Shown here: positions 1 to 11,676 of the stretch, piece by piece
Position numbering within the stretch: position 1 is the first letter of the stretch
How the letters are laid out: each line of letters opens with the position of its first letter
Assembly: GCA_013398175.1 (NCBI GenBank)
Contig: VZRZ01002348.1
Location: 103,490 to 167,489, forward strand
DNA length: 64,000 nt
Reading direction: 5' to 3'
From: Climacteris rufus
Taxonomy: Eukaryota; Chordata; Aves; Passeriformes; Climacteridae
Made by a program: the position numbers and the translations under genes
Notes under the pieces: model-generated
Databases searched by the model: none
What the model was told of the DNA's origin: nothing
What the model saw: the letters and a program-made list of their open reading frames with translations, nothing else

Positions 1-1450
1 ATGCAACATTCTAGAAGACGCAGAAAACTTCCATTCCGGAGGCAGAAGCTTGGTACAGTCAAAATATTTCATGTAACAAAAATTAAGCTGTTAGTGCAGC
101 TAAAGCCCAAGTAGCTAATGGCATTTCCATGATCAACATTTACAGGCACACGCATGATTTTTTACCTCTATTACATCCTATTCCACTTTCAGGGAGAAAT
201 ACCAGGTTATAAAAAAAGGCACATCAGGAGAGAAAAAGTTATGATTTTGTTCTGAAAACACTCAAATGGTTCATTATGTTGGGGCTGCGGCTCTTTCCCC
301 CTTTACTTCCCCAAACAAAATCAATATGCAAAGTGTATTTAATTCTGACAGAGTGCATTTTCTGATGGACGAATGCGTCCATTAAAGTTTTTTTCTCCCG
401 CCATCTCAATTCCCTGGATTACTCCCTGGAGGAAAACTTCCTACAAAAGAAACTAATAACAATCAGAGAAATTACTGCTCATCAGAGTCCCACACAGCTT
501 AATGCAATGCCATGAATGAACTCCTTCCTAATGACACGAATTGCCCCATCTTTGTCTGACAGGTGTCTGTGGTGGTGTCAACCAGCAATAAAAGCCCAAC
601 TCAGAAGACTTATTAAAAGCTGCCAAGCAGGATTTGGAAGGGATGGACAAAATGGAGAAAAGCAGATGTGTGGGGCACAGAAACGAGCAGATACTCCCCA
701 GCCTCTGCATGAGGCTGTAATTAAGAAAGCAGTTCTTCCATTTGTGGGATGGAAGACGCAATTAGTGGCGCACCCAACTTCAATCTATCCCCAATGATTT
801 CTACAGCCAACCCAATCTCAAAGCAATCACAAGGCTAAATGTCCCCCACAATAAAACAAATACAATCAGGCTAGGCAGAACAAAAATCGTGGTCAGCAAT
901 TAAAAGACAAGAAAACCTCATTGTCTAAGGAAATTTGAGAGGGAGAGGCACACGCACAAAAATTGTACTTCATCTTCAGCAAGATTAGGAAACAAGTGAA
1001 GTGATTTACATACAGTAATTGCATGGCCGTGTTAGCCTCCAACAGTGTCTTTCAAAATGTAATTTTTCTTGAAAACCCTCGGACACGATGATAGCCCAGC
1101 AGCTATTTATTTATTTAAGGAAGGAACATACTTAAATACAACACTTATGGAAAAAAACCAATCCTGATGTAACACATTTAAATAGCTTCTGAGCACTGCC
1201 TGTTAAAGACCACACTCCATGAGCCAGAAAATGAGAGGAGAGAAAGCTGTATTAGGGCTTTTTTCCCATGTTTTTTGATGGAAAATGAGAAGAAATAAAG
1301 GCAATTTTCCAAAATAAGATGCACTATTAGACAGAAGTAAGAGAAAGGTGAATTTATGAAGAACATCTGTCTTTTAAGCTCTCTCTCAACTTGCACTGTT
1401 GTATCATCTTTTTATGGCACACGGAGGTAGCACAGGAGCACAAACATCAA
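1..1450. other. Unique AT-rich non-coding DNA
   Basis: No exon, RNA gene or mobile element is recognisable. The longest reading frame is 93 codons (516-797) and resembles no protein I know. A short perfect hairpin lies at 365-382 and a short (TTTA)n run at about 1104-1117. Confidence 0.6.
365..382. repeat. Short perfect inverted repeat (7-bp arms)
   Basis: The arms atggacg (365-371) and cgtccat (376-382) are exact reverse complements around a 4-base loop. The stem holds two CpGs in otherwise AT-rich sequence. It is too short to be a microRNA precursor; it could be a dyad protein-binding site or chance. Confidence 0.7.
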
Positions 1451-1570
1451 TCACAGAACCATACAATGATTTGGGTTGGAAGGGATCTTCAAGATCAACC
1501 AATTCTTATCCCCTCCAGGGTTGCTCCAAGCCCTGTCCAACCTGGCCTTGAACACTTCCAGAGATGGGGC
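1451..1570 (-). mobile_element. CR1 LINE 3' fragment, left half of an inverted pair
   Basis: The stretch starts with the CR1 tail in antisense (tcacagaaccatacaatg), then the ttgggttggaagggatct block and ttgctccaagccctgtcc. The segment normally carrying 'ccatgggcagggacacc' is missing between about 1510 and 1518, an internal deletion. It ends at 1570, where the sequence turns into a second, oppositely oriented CR1 piece. No reverse-transcriptase coding part remains. Confidence 0.9.
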
Positions 1571-1656
1571 CAAGGTCAGGTTGGATGGGGCTTGGAGCCA
1601 GCTAGTCCAGTGGAAGGTGTCCCTGCCCATGGCACAGGCTAGGAACTGACCTTTAG
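1571..1656 (+). mobile_element. CR1 LINE 3' fragment, right half of an inverted pair
   Basis: Sense CR1 sequence starts abruptly with caaggtcaggttggatgggg and continues through tggaaggtgtccctgcccat. It fades out after ggaactgacctttag, without the terminal octamer repeats. Positions 1571-1602 are complementary to 1519-1550 of the preceding fragment at 27 of 32 positions, so the two form a long hairpin with a 20-base loop. Confidence 0.85.
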
Positions 1657-2223
1657 TGAAGTCAGAAATCTACTGTTCACCATTTCTGACTACATTTTCT
1701 ATCCTCTATGAAATATGGCAGCAACAAAATGGAGATCCTCTACTACAGAAAACTTCCAGCTCCACAAACTGCAAAAGCTCCCATTTCCAAACAGCAAAGG
1801 AAAATTTCAATCCTTCCTCCCTCACATCCATACTGGATTTTCACATGTATAATTCCCTACTTCAACAAACCCAGTCCAAATGTTTTGATGGTACTGCTGG
1901 ACATTTCCCAGACTCTCTGGAAAGGAGTGGTTTCTGGAGAGGGTTTTGTACTCCTGATTGTTGTAGGATGTCAATCCTCTCAGTTGGAAACAGAGCAGGA
2001 TGCCCAAGCAGAATTGTAGAAGTCAGTATCCACTGATACCGCAGCTCTCTCTGTATCCTCCTTTTGTAAAGGTCTGTTTTTTCAAAGCTCAATCACACTT
2101 GAATTGAAATTGCAAGGCAAGAACAGCTCTCGGAGCCATGAACTGTTCCAGCCCTGCGTCAGCATCCCTGGGTGTTCACCATCCTGAGCCCTGGCCATTC
2201 CCACTGCTCATCCTTTCAGCTGC

Positions 2224-2460
2224 TGCGGGGAGGACAGGAGGGGCTGGGAACCAGAGTTCGGTGTAAGAAAGGCAAGGCAGGGAAAAGAAAGCAGGAGACA
2301 CGCAGAGATAATGACAGGGGAGGGAAGCGGACAAAGGAGCCGGCACAAAGCAGGAGGAACACTTGGAGAACACTCTGCCATCCCTCCTCCCCACGCCGGC
2401 GGCACATCCTCAGCTGTCGTGCCCTGCTCAGCCCCCACCACCTTCCTCTCTCTCTAAAGC
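2224..2460 (+). repeat. Purine-rich tract switching to a pyrimidine-rich tract
   Basis: From about 2224 to 2370 the plus strand is strongly A/G-rich (for example gaaaggcaaggcagggaaaa). From about 2371 to 2458 it becomes C/T-rich (ccatccctcctcccc, ccttcctctctctc). The switch is sharp. Neither tract is pure, so it is low-complexity DNA and not a simple microsatellite. Confidence 0.6.
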
Positions 2461-2694
2461 TCTGGCACAACCACGTGGGAGGAGGGAAGCACATGGAAGG
2501 GAAGGGACAGACAACACGATCCTTCTGGAGATGTTTTTTTTTGGATATTGTCTTTTAAAGCACAATGAAACAACATGGGAAACTCACAGTGTTAAGACAC
2601 CATTAAACCAAATAGCCCAGTAGGAACCAAAAATGGATTAAACATTTGTACCGATAGTGAGCACAAGCGAATTTCATCACCCAAAACAGGGGCT

Positions 2695-2716
2695 TTGTTT
2701 TGTTTTGTTTTTTTTT
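2695..2716 (+). repeat. (TTTTG)n / poly-T microsatellite
   Basis: Three TTTTG-like units run into a T stretch. It is short and could be the residue of an A-rich insertion tail on the other strand. Confidence 0.7.
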
Positions 2717-2911
2717 AATAATGCCTGAGGGATATATATACCTCCCCACTTGGGAAGAGGAATCACAAGAGTTTCTGTGTGGCCAGGGTTCAACTTGTCC
2801 TGCTCCATCAGACACGCTCAGCCATCGCATGGGAAATAGGATGCTAGGGAAAAAAAACACAAGGCTTTTTTTCAATTTTTGGGAGAAACACTTTGGCTGT
2901 AAATCACATCT

Positions 2912-3490
2912 TGGGTTTGGCCAGGGTAGAGTTAATTTTCTTCACAGTAGCTGGTGTGGGGCAGTGGTTTGGATTTGTGCTGGAAAAAGGGTTCATAATC
3001 CAGGGGTGGTTTTGTTTTTGCTGAGCAGGGCTTACACAGGGTCAAGGCCTTTTCTGCATCTTGTACTGCCCCACCAGTGAGGGAGCTGAGGGTGCACAAG
3101 GAGATGGGAAGGGACTCAGCCAGGACAGCTGATCCCAGCTCACCCCAGGGATATCCCAGACCATGGGGTGTCATGCTCAGCATGTAGAGCTGGGGAAGAG
3201 GAAGAAACAAGGGATGTTTGGAGCGATGGTGCTTGTCTTCCCAAGTCATTACCATGCATTATGCAGCCCTGTTTTCCTGGGCACAGCTGGACTCCTGCCT
3301 GCCCATGAGAAGTGGGGATTGAAGTCACTGTTTTGCTTTGCTTGCATGCAGGGCTTTTGCTTTCCCTATTAAAGTGTCTTTATCACAACCCATGAGTTTT
3401 CTCACTCTTACCTTCTGATTCTCTCTACCATCCCTCAGGAGAGAGTGAGCAACTGCATGGGACTGAGCTGCTGTCTGGGATTAAACCACA
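2912..3490 (+). mobile_element. Solo LTR of an avian ERVL-like endogenous retrovirus
   Basis: The block starts with TG at 2912 and ends with CA at 3490, about 579 bp, and matches from memory a common LTR family of neoavian birds. Recognisable parts are the opening tttggccagggtagagttaa, the central gctgagcagggcttacacag, a polyadenylation signal tattaaa at 3367-3373 followed by the R/U5-like gttttctcactcttacc, and the terminal ttaaaccaca. No primer-binding site, gag, pol or env sequence is next to it, so it is a solo LTR left by recombination between two LTRs. The five bases on each side (catct and gcgct) do not match, so the target-site duplication has decayed or the edges are a few bases off. 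The region near 3180-3187, where a TATA box would be expected, reads catgtaga and looks decayed. It is probably inactive. Confidence 0.85.
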
Positions 3491-6400
3491 GCGCTCTCCC
3501 AGCAGCCTGCACCCCCTCTGGACCCTCATCCCTCTCAAAATGGTGAGGGCAGAACTGTTTCTGAAAGCCATTATTAATTAGGTTTAATACTTTTACTGGT
3601 TATTACCATGATTTTGCTGTGGCGGAGCATTTGGTGCTGTTTTGCATTACGGCTTCTCCGTGGGAATGCCTGGATAATGCCTGGGGTGGCAGGAAGAATT
3701 ATTTGTCTGGCTTCTTTTCCAGCCCCGAAACCTAACAAACAAAACCCTGCCCTCCTCCACTGCCTGGCTGGTGCTTCCCCCCCAAACCTGCTGGGGAAGG
3801 TGAAGTCCCTGGAAGCAGGGAAAGCAGGGAGGCAGCAGGTTAAACGTGTTCACGGAGAGCCAGCACTCCCACGTCAGCACCTGCTGGTGGCACATAAAGG
3901 GCTCGTCACTCCTCATCACACAGAAAAGGTGAATAACACCCTGTACGAGTTCTGTGCTGAAGAACTGGTAACAATTTTGAGGAACTTGCTATTATATGAG
4001 TGAACAAAAAGTACCATAATGGCATATGAGCCTGCACATCTGCTGCTAAATTAAACATGCTCCATAATGATGCAGACCACATCTTAAAACATTATGCAAC
4101 AAGATAGACTGTGCCAAAATAATGAGGCTTCAAAGATGATACAGAGAGCCTGATCCTGCATTCCTTACAGACCCTGAAAGTCACAGTGAGTATCCCTCAT
4201 CAGTTCTACTCCACTAAAGCTACTTGTTGACTCAGGAAAGGAAGAATCACAATTATATATAGGTGCCCTTCAAAAAGACATATGGGTTTGTAGCATTTTT
4301 CTTCCTCTCCATTTTAATGATGCGTAAAGCATGAGAGAGGTTTTTGTTTGGAACTGGATTTTTAAAAAAGTTTCTGTAGGAATCATATGTCAGGCTACAA
4401 ACTGCTCTCCAGATTGGGTTCCCAGAAGCCAGACAGATATTATGAAGACCAACTGAAATGACAATTTTCAAGTTGCCACAATAGCCATGGTACAAAAAAG
4501 AGGGAATTGAGACATCCCTTTTATTTTCAACTTTTCACCAATTTCAATTTCCAGCATTAGTGATTTGCTCTTGACTTTGAGAAAAGAAGATGCAAACATG
4601 CTCCCTTGTCAGGTAGTAACAGCCCTCCAGATTCTCACAGATCCTCTGTGAGTTTCCACATAAAACTAGGAAATACCAGAACTGGCACTCCTTTCATTCC
4701 TGAAGCTGAAATACAAACAAACAACCCCAACAGACAGCAAGAAAATTGCTTTAAAGAAAATAACTTCCATCTCTCTTTCTGGCATCAGAAGTGAAGCAGG
4801 TCGATGCTCTGCTTGCCCTGCACTGACAGCCTTCAGGGGCTGGTGGTGGGCAAAACAATAACCAGGAGTTGAACCCAAATTATCCACTTAGCTTTGAGAG
4901 TGCCTAATCTATTTGCTAATTAATCATGGGCCTCCTTCAGCCTCTCTTATCTTGTTTTTCTAAGTATCTGACGCTGATAACATGCACACTGATCTTGCTA
5001 AAGCACGTAAACGGCTGGAAAACTACACTTAACTTTTCAAATAAAACAAGAGAAAATGATACATAGGTAAAGTTACAATCTCCAAAGGTCTCTGCCTTAC
5101 TGGAAAGTAAAATCTTATTCTGTGTTTTACCAAAATTTCTTAAATTACTAATTATTGATTTGCACTAACCGCAAAGCAAGGTGAATCTTTGCTGTTTGCA
5201 CGTCTGGATAAGTAAAAGCTCTTCTCTACTCAAGCCATTAATTGCTCCTGTACTAAAATCAGCACAGCAGATTAGAAATCCTGAGAAAAATGAGTATTTG
5301 CCGGTTTGTTGGATGAGTTATGCAGTTACTTGTCCATTAGAGGGCATTTTATACTGTGGAGTGAAGTGCCGGCAGCCTGGGAACAGCATCACTAACCCCA
5401 TCTGGAGCTGCTGGAGAACAGTTTCTGTCGACTCTCATTTAGTAATTGCCACTTTTCAACCTTTCCATATGCTGCATCTAGATGAGCAAGCAAGAGCAAG
5501 GACAAGAGGAAAATAAAATGAAATAGCTATGAAAAAAGTCCTGCTTAAATAAACCCTTTGGTGCACAGCTATTGTTGCTTCCAAGGTTTGGTTTTGTTCA
5601 GTTCACTTCTTGGCCCCCCCCAACGTTAACACAGCAAACTTCATTCTTTTTACTCTCACAAACAGCATTTTCCATTTTAAATTTTGAAAATGATTAACTG
5701 AGAAAAACTGCAAATTGTGCCACAGCACAATTACCCATCTCTGAAGCTTGAAGGGAGAGCTCATCCATCTCTGGAGCTGAACAAAGGCAAATCCAGCTTC
5801 CTCTCTGCCAAGAGGTAGGACATGGCCACTTACCTTCAGATGTCTCCTTCTGGCTACTACTAAGACTGCTAAATGTGAACTTTAAATCACTTTCAGCTTC
5901 TGCTGGCTAGGAAATTACATAAAGCCACCCACCCCCCTGCTTTGGTGGTTTCCCTCTCCCCATCTAAATGCAAATCACATTAGGAAAGAGGCAGATATCT
6001 TGCTATACATCTCCAAATATACGTATGTTTGTAATCAGGGTGGCCAAACTTCCTGAGTACAAGCTGCATACCAAAATCTCCATGAGGCCCAGAGCCACAT
6101 CCTCCCAACCTTTGTACCCACCTCCTGCCCCACACAGCCCCTGTGCCCCCATGTTTCTCCCATCCCCATGACTCCCCCAAGTCCACTTCCCTCCCTGATC
6201 CTGGTGCTGGCAGAGGTGCCACAGCCAACACCCAGCAATTTGAACAGCTGTATGTAGCACATAATCCTGCAATACTCACAAGTTACTCCTGAATTCCTCC
6301 TCAACAGAAAGTTCAAAACAGCAATACAGACCCAAACCACCCCGGGATCAGTGCTTTCCCTTGGCTGCCCAAGCCAAAGGACCAACTTTACAACCAAGAC

Positions 6401-8099
6401 CACTTGTCTTTGAGACTTTTGGAAGTCCTTGGTTCTATATCACTCCTAATTAAATGAAATAATAAAAGAGGCAACTAGGTGAAGGCATCCTTAGAAGCAA
6501 AGCCATGGGATACTGAGGAAGTAAAATGTCCTGAGTTATAACCAGGTGCTGCAGCATCAGGTTCATGTGACAAGGACACCATGGCACCCACATCCCAGCC
6601 AACCTACAGGACGTACAACTGGAGTGTCTCCAGTGTCTGGAATTCTACCATTCACTCCTAATTTCTTAATTTTTCCATAATCTGGACCAGACAATTAAAT
6701 CTTACATAGGCACCAACATATGTCCATATCCCATCAAAAGATCACACCAACCCACTTCTTCAAGCCCCAGTTGAGGGCCAGAGGAGGAACCTTAAGCCCT
6801 GCAGGAGTTTCCATCATTTACTCAGGAAGGGCCTTGCTCACCTGAAGAGCAAAGGTGAAGCCCCTCCTGCCCCAGCAAACCAGGAAACTCAGCTTTCTTC
6901 CAGCACACTGAACTCCCCCACATGGAACAAATTCAATCTTTTTCTTCTGTTAAATCTCCCAGAGCCTGTCCTGGGATCTCTGCCTGGAGTGGGAATAGTG
7001 AAAGGGAACAGTGACACTCTTCTGCCTCCAGGAAATCTCTGGAGTTATAGTTTTCCCTTATCCTAGAGCTTATATTTACAAGGCACTCTTACATAAAAAG
7101 CACTCATCTGCATTGACTTATTTAGCAACATGAAATAAAATAGCCTGAAGCTATTCATGTTGCTTAACGTACTTTTTTTTTTTAATGTAGAGGATGCTCT
7201 GTGTAAAGGAATATTCAAAGGGGAAAACTGTGTTTTGTTTGTAACACTTATTACTATCACTGAAGAAAATATGTTCTAACAAGTCTCTGAAGGGGGAAAC
7301 ACGTGTAATACCTTTAACAGCTCAGCTAATTCATCTTCTGCTGCCCAACTGCTGGCAAAACCTCAAATGGAAACTCTCAGAATGGAAACATGGAAAAACC
7401 CCGTTTCTCCTGGTCTGAGACCTGTTCCCACTATACAATCTCTTTCCATCGGAGTGAATCCTGTTTGTTTTCAGCACACAGCAGCTTTACTAGACAAAAA
7501 AAAAAAGAGAGTTCAAGAGTTCAAGGCTACGTCTCCATTCAGGCGTACACCCACAATGCGAACCGGGCTCCCCGGCCTGTGCTGGAGGCATTCCTCTCCC
7601 TCCACCTACCCACAAAAGGGCCTTGTCTGAGGGAAATGAGGAAGGAAGGAAGGGGCAAGATGCGAAGGACGGCAGAGAGGAGAAAAGCCCAGCCAGGTGT
7701 TGGGGCATCAAGGACCAAGGAGGGCTTGGATCACTAAATGGGTCAGCGATGAGGACGGAGGGCGGCTTTTGGAGTAACCAAGGGTCTGGGGAGCCCCCAG
7801 GGATCTGCCTGCAAAACCCATGCTCCAGACAATGCTGAACTCCACGGGGTCAGGCACAGGCACAGTCAGGATGGAAATGTGTGAGTGTTTCCATGAAGTC
7901 CCGTGGGAAAGAGCTCGTCGGGATGCGGGGCAGCTCCGGGACGGCTCAACCGCGGAACGCTGCCTCCTCCCCGCTCCTCCCATCCCTCCATCCCCGTCTC
8001 TCCCTGGCTGCTCTTGCAGCATTGCTCACACAGACTGAAAGGAGAGGGAAGGAGGGAGCCAAGTGAGCAGAGAGAGGTTTAGATAACAGCAATAAATAA
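3491..8099. other. Unique non-coding DNA, no gene recognised
   Basis: This is mixed AT-rich and moderately GC-rich sequence without CR1. The longest frame (131 codons, 3608-4003) shows no domain. About 4010-4130 is AT-rich and repeat-free, with ccataatg-type motifs occurring twice. A short (GGAA)n run lies at 7638-7653. From about 7540 to 7980 CpG is mildly raised, but not enough to call an island. Confidence 0.55.
7638..7653 (+). repeat. Short (GGAA)n microsatellite
   Basis: Three to four GGAA units stand within a broader purine-rich stretch (about 7628-7690). Confidence 0.7.
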
Positions 8100-8470
8100 A
8101 ATGAAATAATTCTCCCGCCGCCAACCTTTAGTCAAGAGTAGCCTGTGCAACCACCAGGTTTGCATAATCTACACATCTTTCTTCCAAGCCTTGCCAGCTC
8201 ACTGTAGCAGGGCAATTTTGGGATTTAACAACACTCAGGTTATTGACCTAAATTTATACAGGCTCATCTGGAGCCATAACGGTCCATTGTGTGCCCAGGC
8301 CTGCCCGGGACGCCTTAATACACAGATTATTGATGCAGTGAACTGTGACGGCTCCTACAGAGCTGTTAGGGTTTATTGTAGCAACACCTACTCGGGGTCC
8401 CTTTAATGCAAAGATCGGTGACACAATAGACAGAAACGGCCACGACTTGGGGATGCATTATCCCACGGAT
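8100..8470. promoter_or_regulatory. Possible conserved regulatory element
   Basis: This repeat-free block contains tttgcataat and atgcaaag (octamer-like, about 8158 and 8406), an acaatag SOX-type core at 8423-8429, ttattgat/ttattgac repeats and several CpGs in an otherwise AT-biased context. A 71-codon frame (8191-8406) crosses it but resembles nothing known. The call rests on motif density and absence of repeats; conservation was not tested. Confidence 0.3.
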
Positions 8471-9324
8471 CACTGGCGTGACAGGAATGGCTCCAGCCTC
8501 CTGCCTCCATGCAGCCAGCAGCAAACCCTGAATCCCAACATTCCCAAATCCTGGGGCAGCTGGCGGTGGATGGCTGAGAGATGCAGGGCCTTGCAATGCG
8601 GGGATGGTGCCCCCCGACCCATCCAAACCTCAGAGAGGTGACATGTGCAGAAAGCAATTTGCTACTGAAAATAAGGATTTATAATGAAAGCCCTGGTGGG
8701 ATCAAACTTTTAGCAAGAACAGCCACAGGCCTGCATTACAGATCAAGGCTAAAAATCCTGTATGAGAAATACATGGAAATTAGCCAGAAAAAAACTGGTG
8801 TCCAATTTTCAGCATTAAAAAAAAAAAAGGAAAACATTTTATGTTCCAAGAGAATGCGATGAAAGCAAGCGCAAAAGGAAAGTGCACAAATATCTGTATT
8901 TCTGTCTTCTTTTCCTCTTAAAGAACAAAAATAATCTGACAAGGCCAGTGCTAAGCACTGTTTCAAGAAAGTCACTTGTGCAGGGAGACCTGGGGCCGAG
9001 AGAAGGAAAATCAAGATATCAACACGAACCAAGCGTTTGCAGCCTCCTCACAAACATCAGTGAACAGTTCAAAAAGCTGCAGCTGGCTCTGCACTATCGC
9101 CTGCATCTTCCCCACCATTTACCAGGAGCTTTTTTTAACATCAGTGACACTTCACATTCAAAACTGCAGTTAAAAATAGACCCTTGGTCCTCTCCTTTTA
9201 ACCCTGCAAATTCCCTCCCCTCCTTTCTGCCTCCCTGCACACCCACTGGTCCCTCCTTCTCCTCCTGCCCTGTTGTCAGCCACGGGGTGATGGAGGGGTG
9301 AGGGGGGCCCTGACCAGCTGGAAG
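8471..9324. other. Unique non-coding DNA
   Basis: No gene or element is recognised. A short A run (about 8817-8828) and a C/T-rich stretch (about 9185-9275) are present. The latter is followed by three G-runs at 9284-9307, one short of a standard G-quadruplex. Confidence 0.55.
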
Positions 9325-9471
9325 TCATGGAATCATGGAATCACTGAATGGTTTGGGTTGGCAGGGACCTTAAACACTGTCTAGTTCAAATCCCCTGCCA
9401 TGAGCAGAGACACCTTCCACTAGACCAGGTTGCTCCAAGCCCCATCCAGCCTGTCTTTGAACACTTCCAGG
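9325..9471 (-). mobile_element. CR1 LINE 3' fragment
   Basis: It begins with three tail units (tcatggaa, tcatggaa, tcactgaa) followed by tggtttgggttggcagggac, then ccaggttgctccaagcccca, and stops after aacacttccag. Only about 145 bp of the 3' end is present, the usual 5' truncation. Confidence 0.95.
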
Positions 9472-11488
9472 GTCCTCCCACTGCTCCCCAGGACCTCATC
9501 TGACCCCAGGAACATCCATCTCATTTCATCCCAAAGCCGGTAGTTTTATCTGCAGGAATGAAGGCAATGGCTCTATTCTTGGTTTGCCTTCCCACCTGCT
9601 TTTGAAGATGATGTGAGTCTAAGGCTTTAAAAAAAGAAGCAGCCAACACTAATGTTTTCTCTCTGTCCTTAAACCCTGCAATCAGCAGATCAACTGTGAG
9701 TGCAGAGAAAGAAATTCCTTTGTTATCCCGTACCTACTTAACTGCTGAACCTTCAAAACCTCCTCGGGAAACAGGCCTGGGGAATGGCTGCTGCTACTAC
9801 AAGGAGCCCTGCACAAGAGAGACTCGAAAATCAATATCCTTCACCCAACTTATCAAATTTACTGAGGACATTTATACAGTATAATTAAATAGAAAAGAGA
9901 TACAAATACAAAAGAGTATTTGCACGGCACTGAATAGCAATTGCATTATCTCTGGGACAGAGGACACTTTGACAAAAAGGAGGGAAAACACCATATATCA
10001 ACTGAAGAAGCTGCAAGGAGCACAGGGAAGGTCTTTGCTCTCATAGCTCACAGGGAATGTTCAGCACTTAAGTAGAGACAGCCACAAAATATACATCAGC
10101 ACGTACACCTAAGGCATTTCTGCTGGTCCTGCTCAGTCAGCCAAAACGATGCCATCAGAATTACACTGGTGATGGATATGGTCCAGAACACTCAGTTGCC
10201 TCTCAGACTCATGTAGGGTCTCCAACACATGTTGGGGCACTTCCCCCTCACTGGTGTGGAAGCAAAGCAGACACTATTATGTTGCTTTTCAGCATATGAA
10301 TGTACCAAGTAAAATCGATTTCGCCCAGTAATCCACTTGGTAAGTCAGTGATGCTTTCCACAACCAGCAGCCGCCTCTGCAGACTGGCAAGATAAAATCT
10401 GCTCTGCAAGGTTAAACCTGGGAAAGGCTGACTGCCAGCACAGGGCAAATGAAAACACCGTGGAAAAGGCAAACTAGATTATCTGGCTATTTGTTAAACA
10501 ATTCTTCTCACAAGGGTTGTGTTACAAGCTTTCTGTGAGCACTCCTCCCTTCCAGGTAGAGCCCACTCTGGCTCCTCACTCCAAGTCTCTACAGGCAGCC
10601 CACTGCTGTGGATGGTTCACCTCTCCTGCCATGGTGACCCTAAAATTCAGAACAGCCCAGTGTGGTGCTGGACACATGCTCAGTGCTGGGGAACAAAAGG
10701 CAGGTGTGTTTGCAAAGGTGCCCAACCTGCTTCCACTTCAGGCTCAAAGGTGGGATTTTCACGGTTGCCTACAACAATTAGGTGCTGCCTAATTACACTG
10801 ACCAAAAACAATAAACAAGATGGGCAGGATCACTCCATGCTGCTCCCCCACTGCCAGGTGCCACCAGGGGAATCCCAACCATCCCCTTCCCAATATCCTC
10901 ATGGGAATAAGTACCAAGTTAAAGGCGCTTTTTTTGCCTCTCTTGGGTTTTCATTTGTTAACGTGAATCACACTGCACTCTATTTTGAGCAATCCTTTAT
11001 TAAAAATGCCTGTGAGTCATTTTCTCTAAACTTGAAACTCTAAAAATGGTAATGTTTGGGTAATAGTCAGGAATTTTTAAGAATCTGCATTCTTCTCTTT
11101 TTGATTGAACAGGAAAAGGAGGGTAACCTGACTCACAGAGAGTTTGTCTCCCCTTGTCCTGCACAGAAATGCTGCTCTTGGAGAGAATCACAACTCATGG
11201 AATAAAACTTTAGCACAGCTTTTGATAAGTACAAGTGGAGAGTACTGAAAGAACAAATACAAAACCAATCTCTTTAGGGAAAGACAAAAACCCCAAAAAG
11301 TAACAACCTGGGAGCATCTATCAAATTATGTTCAGTATGCTATTAAAAAAAGAGTCTATAAAGGTGAATCCATGAACTTTAAACTAACATACATCCCTTT
11401 CCAGATGGCGTAACACAATAACTGAAAATCATACTGACAATTTTTCATATCTCCAATGTTGCCCATCTGAAAGGTAAAGAAGACCAAA
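9472..11488. other. Unique non-coding DNA
   Basis: No exon is recognised. The largest frame is 174 codons (10519-11043, +), overlapped by a 91-codon frame in another register, and has no domain I know. The part from about 10880 to 11020 is AT-rich and repeat-free. Confidence 0.55.
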
Positions 11489-11676
11489 ATATTAGGAAGG
11501 AATTCTTCCCTCGGAGGGTGGGGAGCCCCTGGCACAGGTTGCCCAGAGAAGCTGTGGCTGCCCCATCTCTGTAAGTGTCCAAGGCCAGGTTGGATGAGGC
11601 TTGGAGCACCCTGGGATAGTGGAAGGATTTTCATTAAGGTCCCTTCTAACCCAAACCAATCTAGAATTCTAGGATT
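11489..11676 (+). mobile_element. CR1 LINE 3' fragment
   Basis: Sense CR1 runs from atattaggaaggaattcttc through gcccagagaagctgtggctg to the 3' block aacccaaaccaatctagaat. The tail octamers are reduced to tctaggatt. The segment that should read 'tgtccctgcccatggcaggg' is missing near 11627, an internal deletion. Confidence 0.95.

Larger units (their letters stand above)
1657..2911. other. Unique non-coding DNA with a purine/pyrimidine asymmetry
   Basis: No gene is recognisable. Frames of up to 128 codons occur on both strands around 2172-2623, but they only reflect the long purine-rich then pyrimidine-rich composition. A (TTTTG)n/T-run lies at about 2695-2716. Confidence 0.6.

Noticed and set aside
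516..797. 93-codon plus frame as a gene
   Set aside because: Opposite strand is open over the same DNA, no domain or start context is convincing, and frames of this length are expected by chance in this many bases.
3491..3800. Internal retroviral sequence after the LTR
   Set aside because: No primer-binding site or gag-like frame follows the LTR; the downstream DNA looks unique, so the element is a solo LTR.
9284..9307. G-quadruplex
   Set aside because: Only three separated G-runs are present (4, 4 and 6 G's); a fourth would need a zero-length loop.
10519..11043. 174-codon plus frame
   Set aside because: No recognisable domain, overlapped by another frame from 10517, and ends in AT-rich low-complexity DNA.
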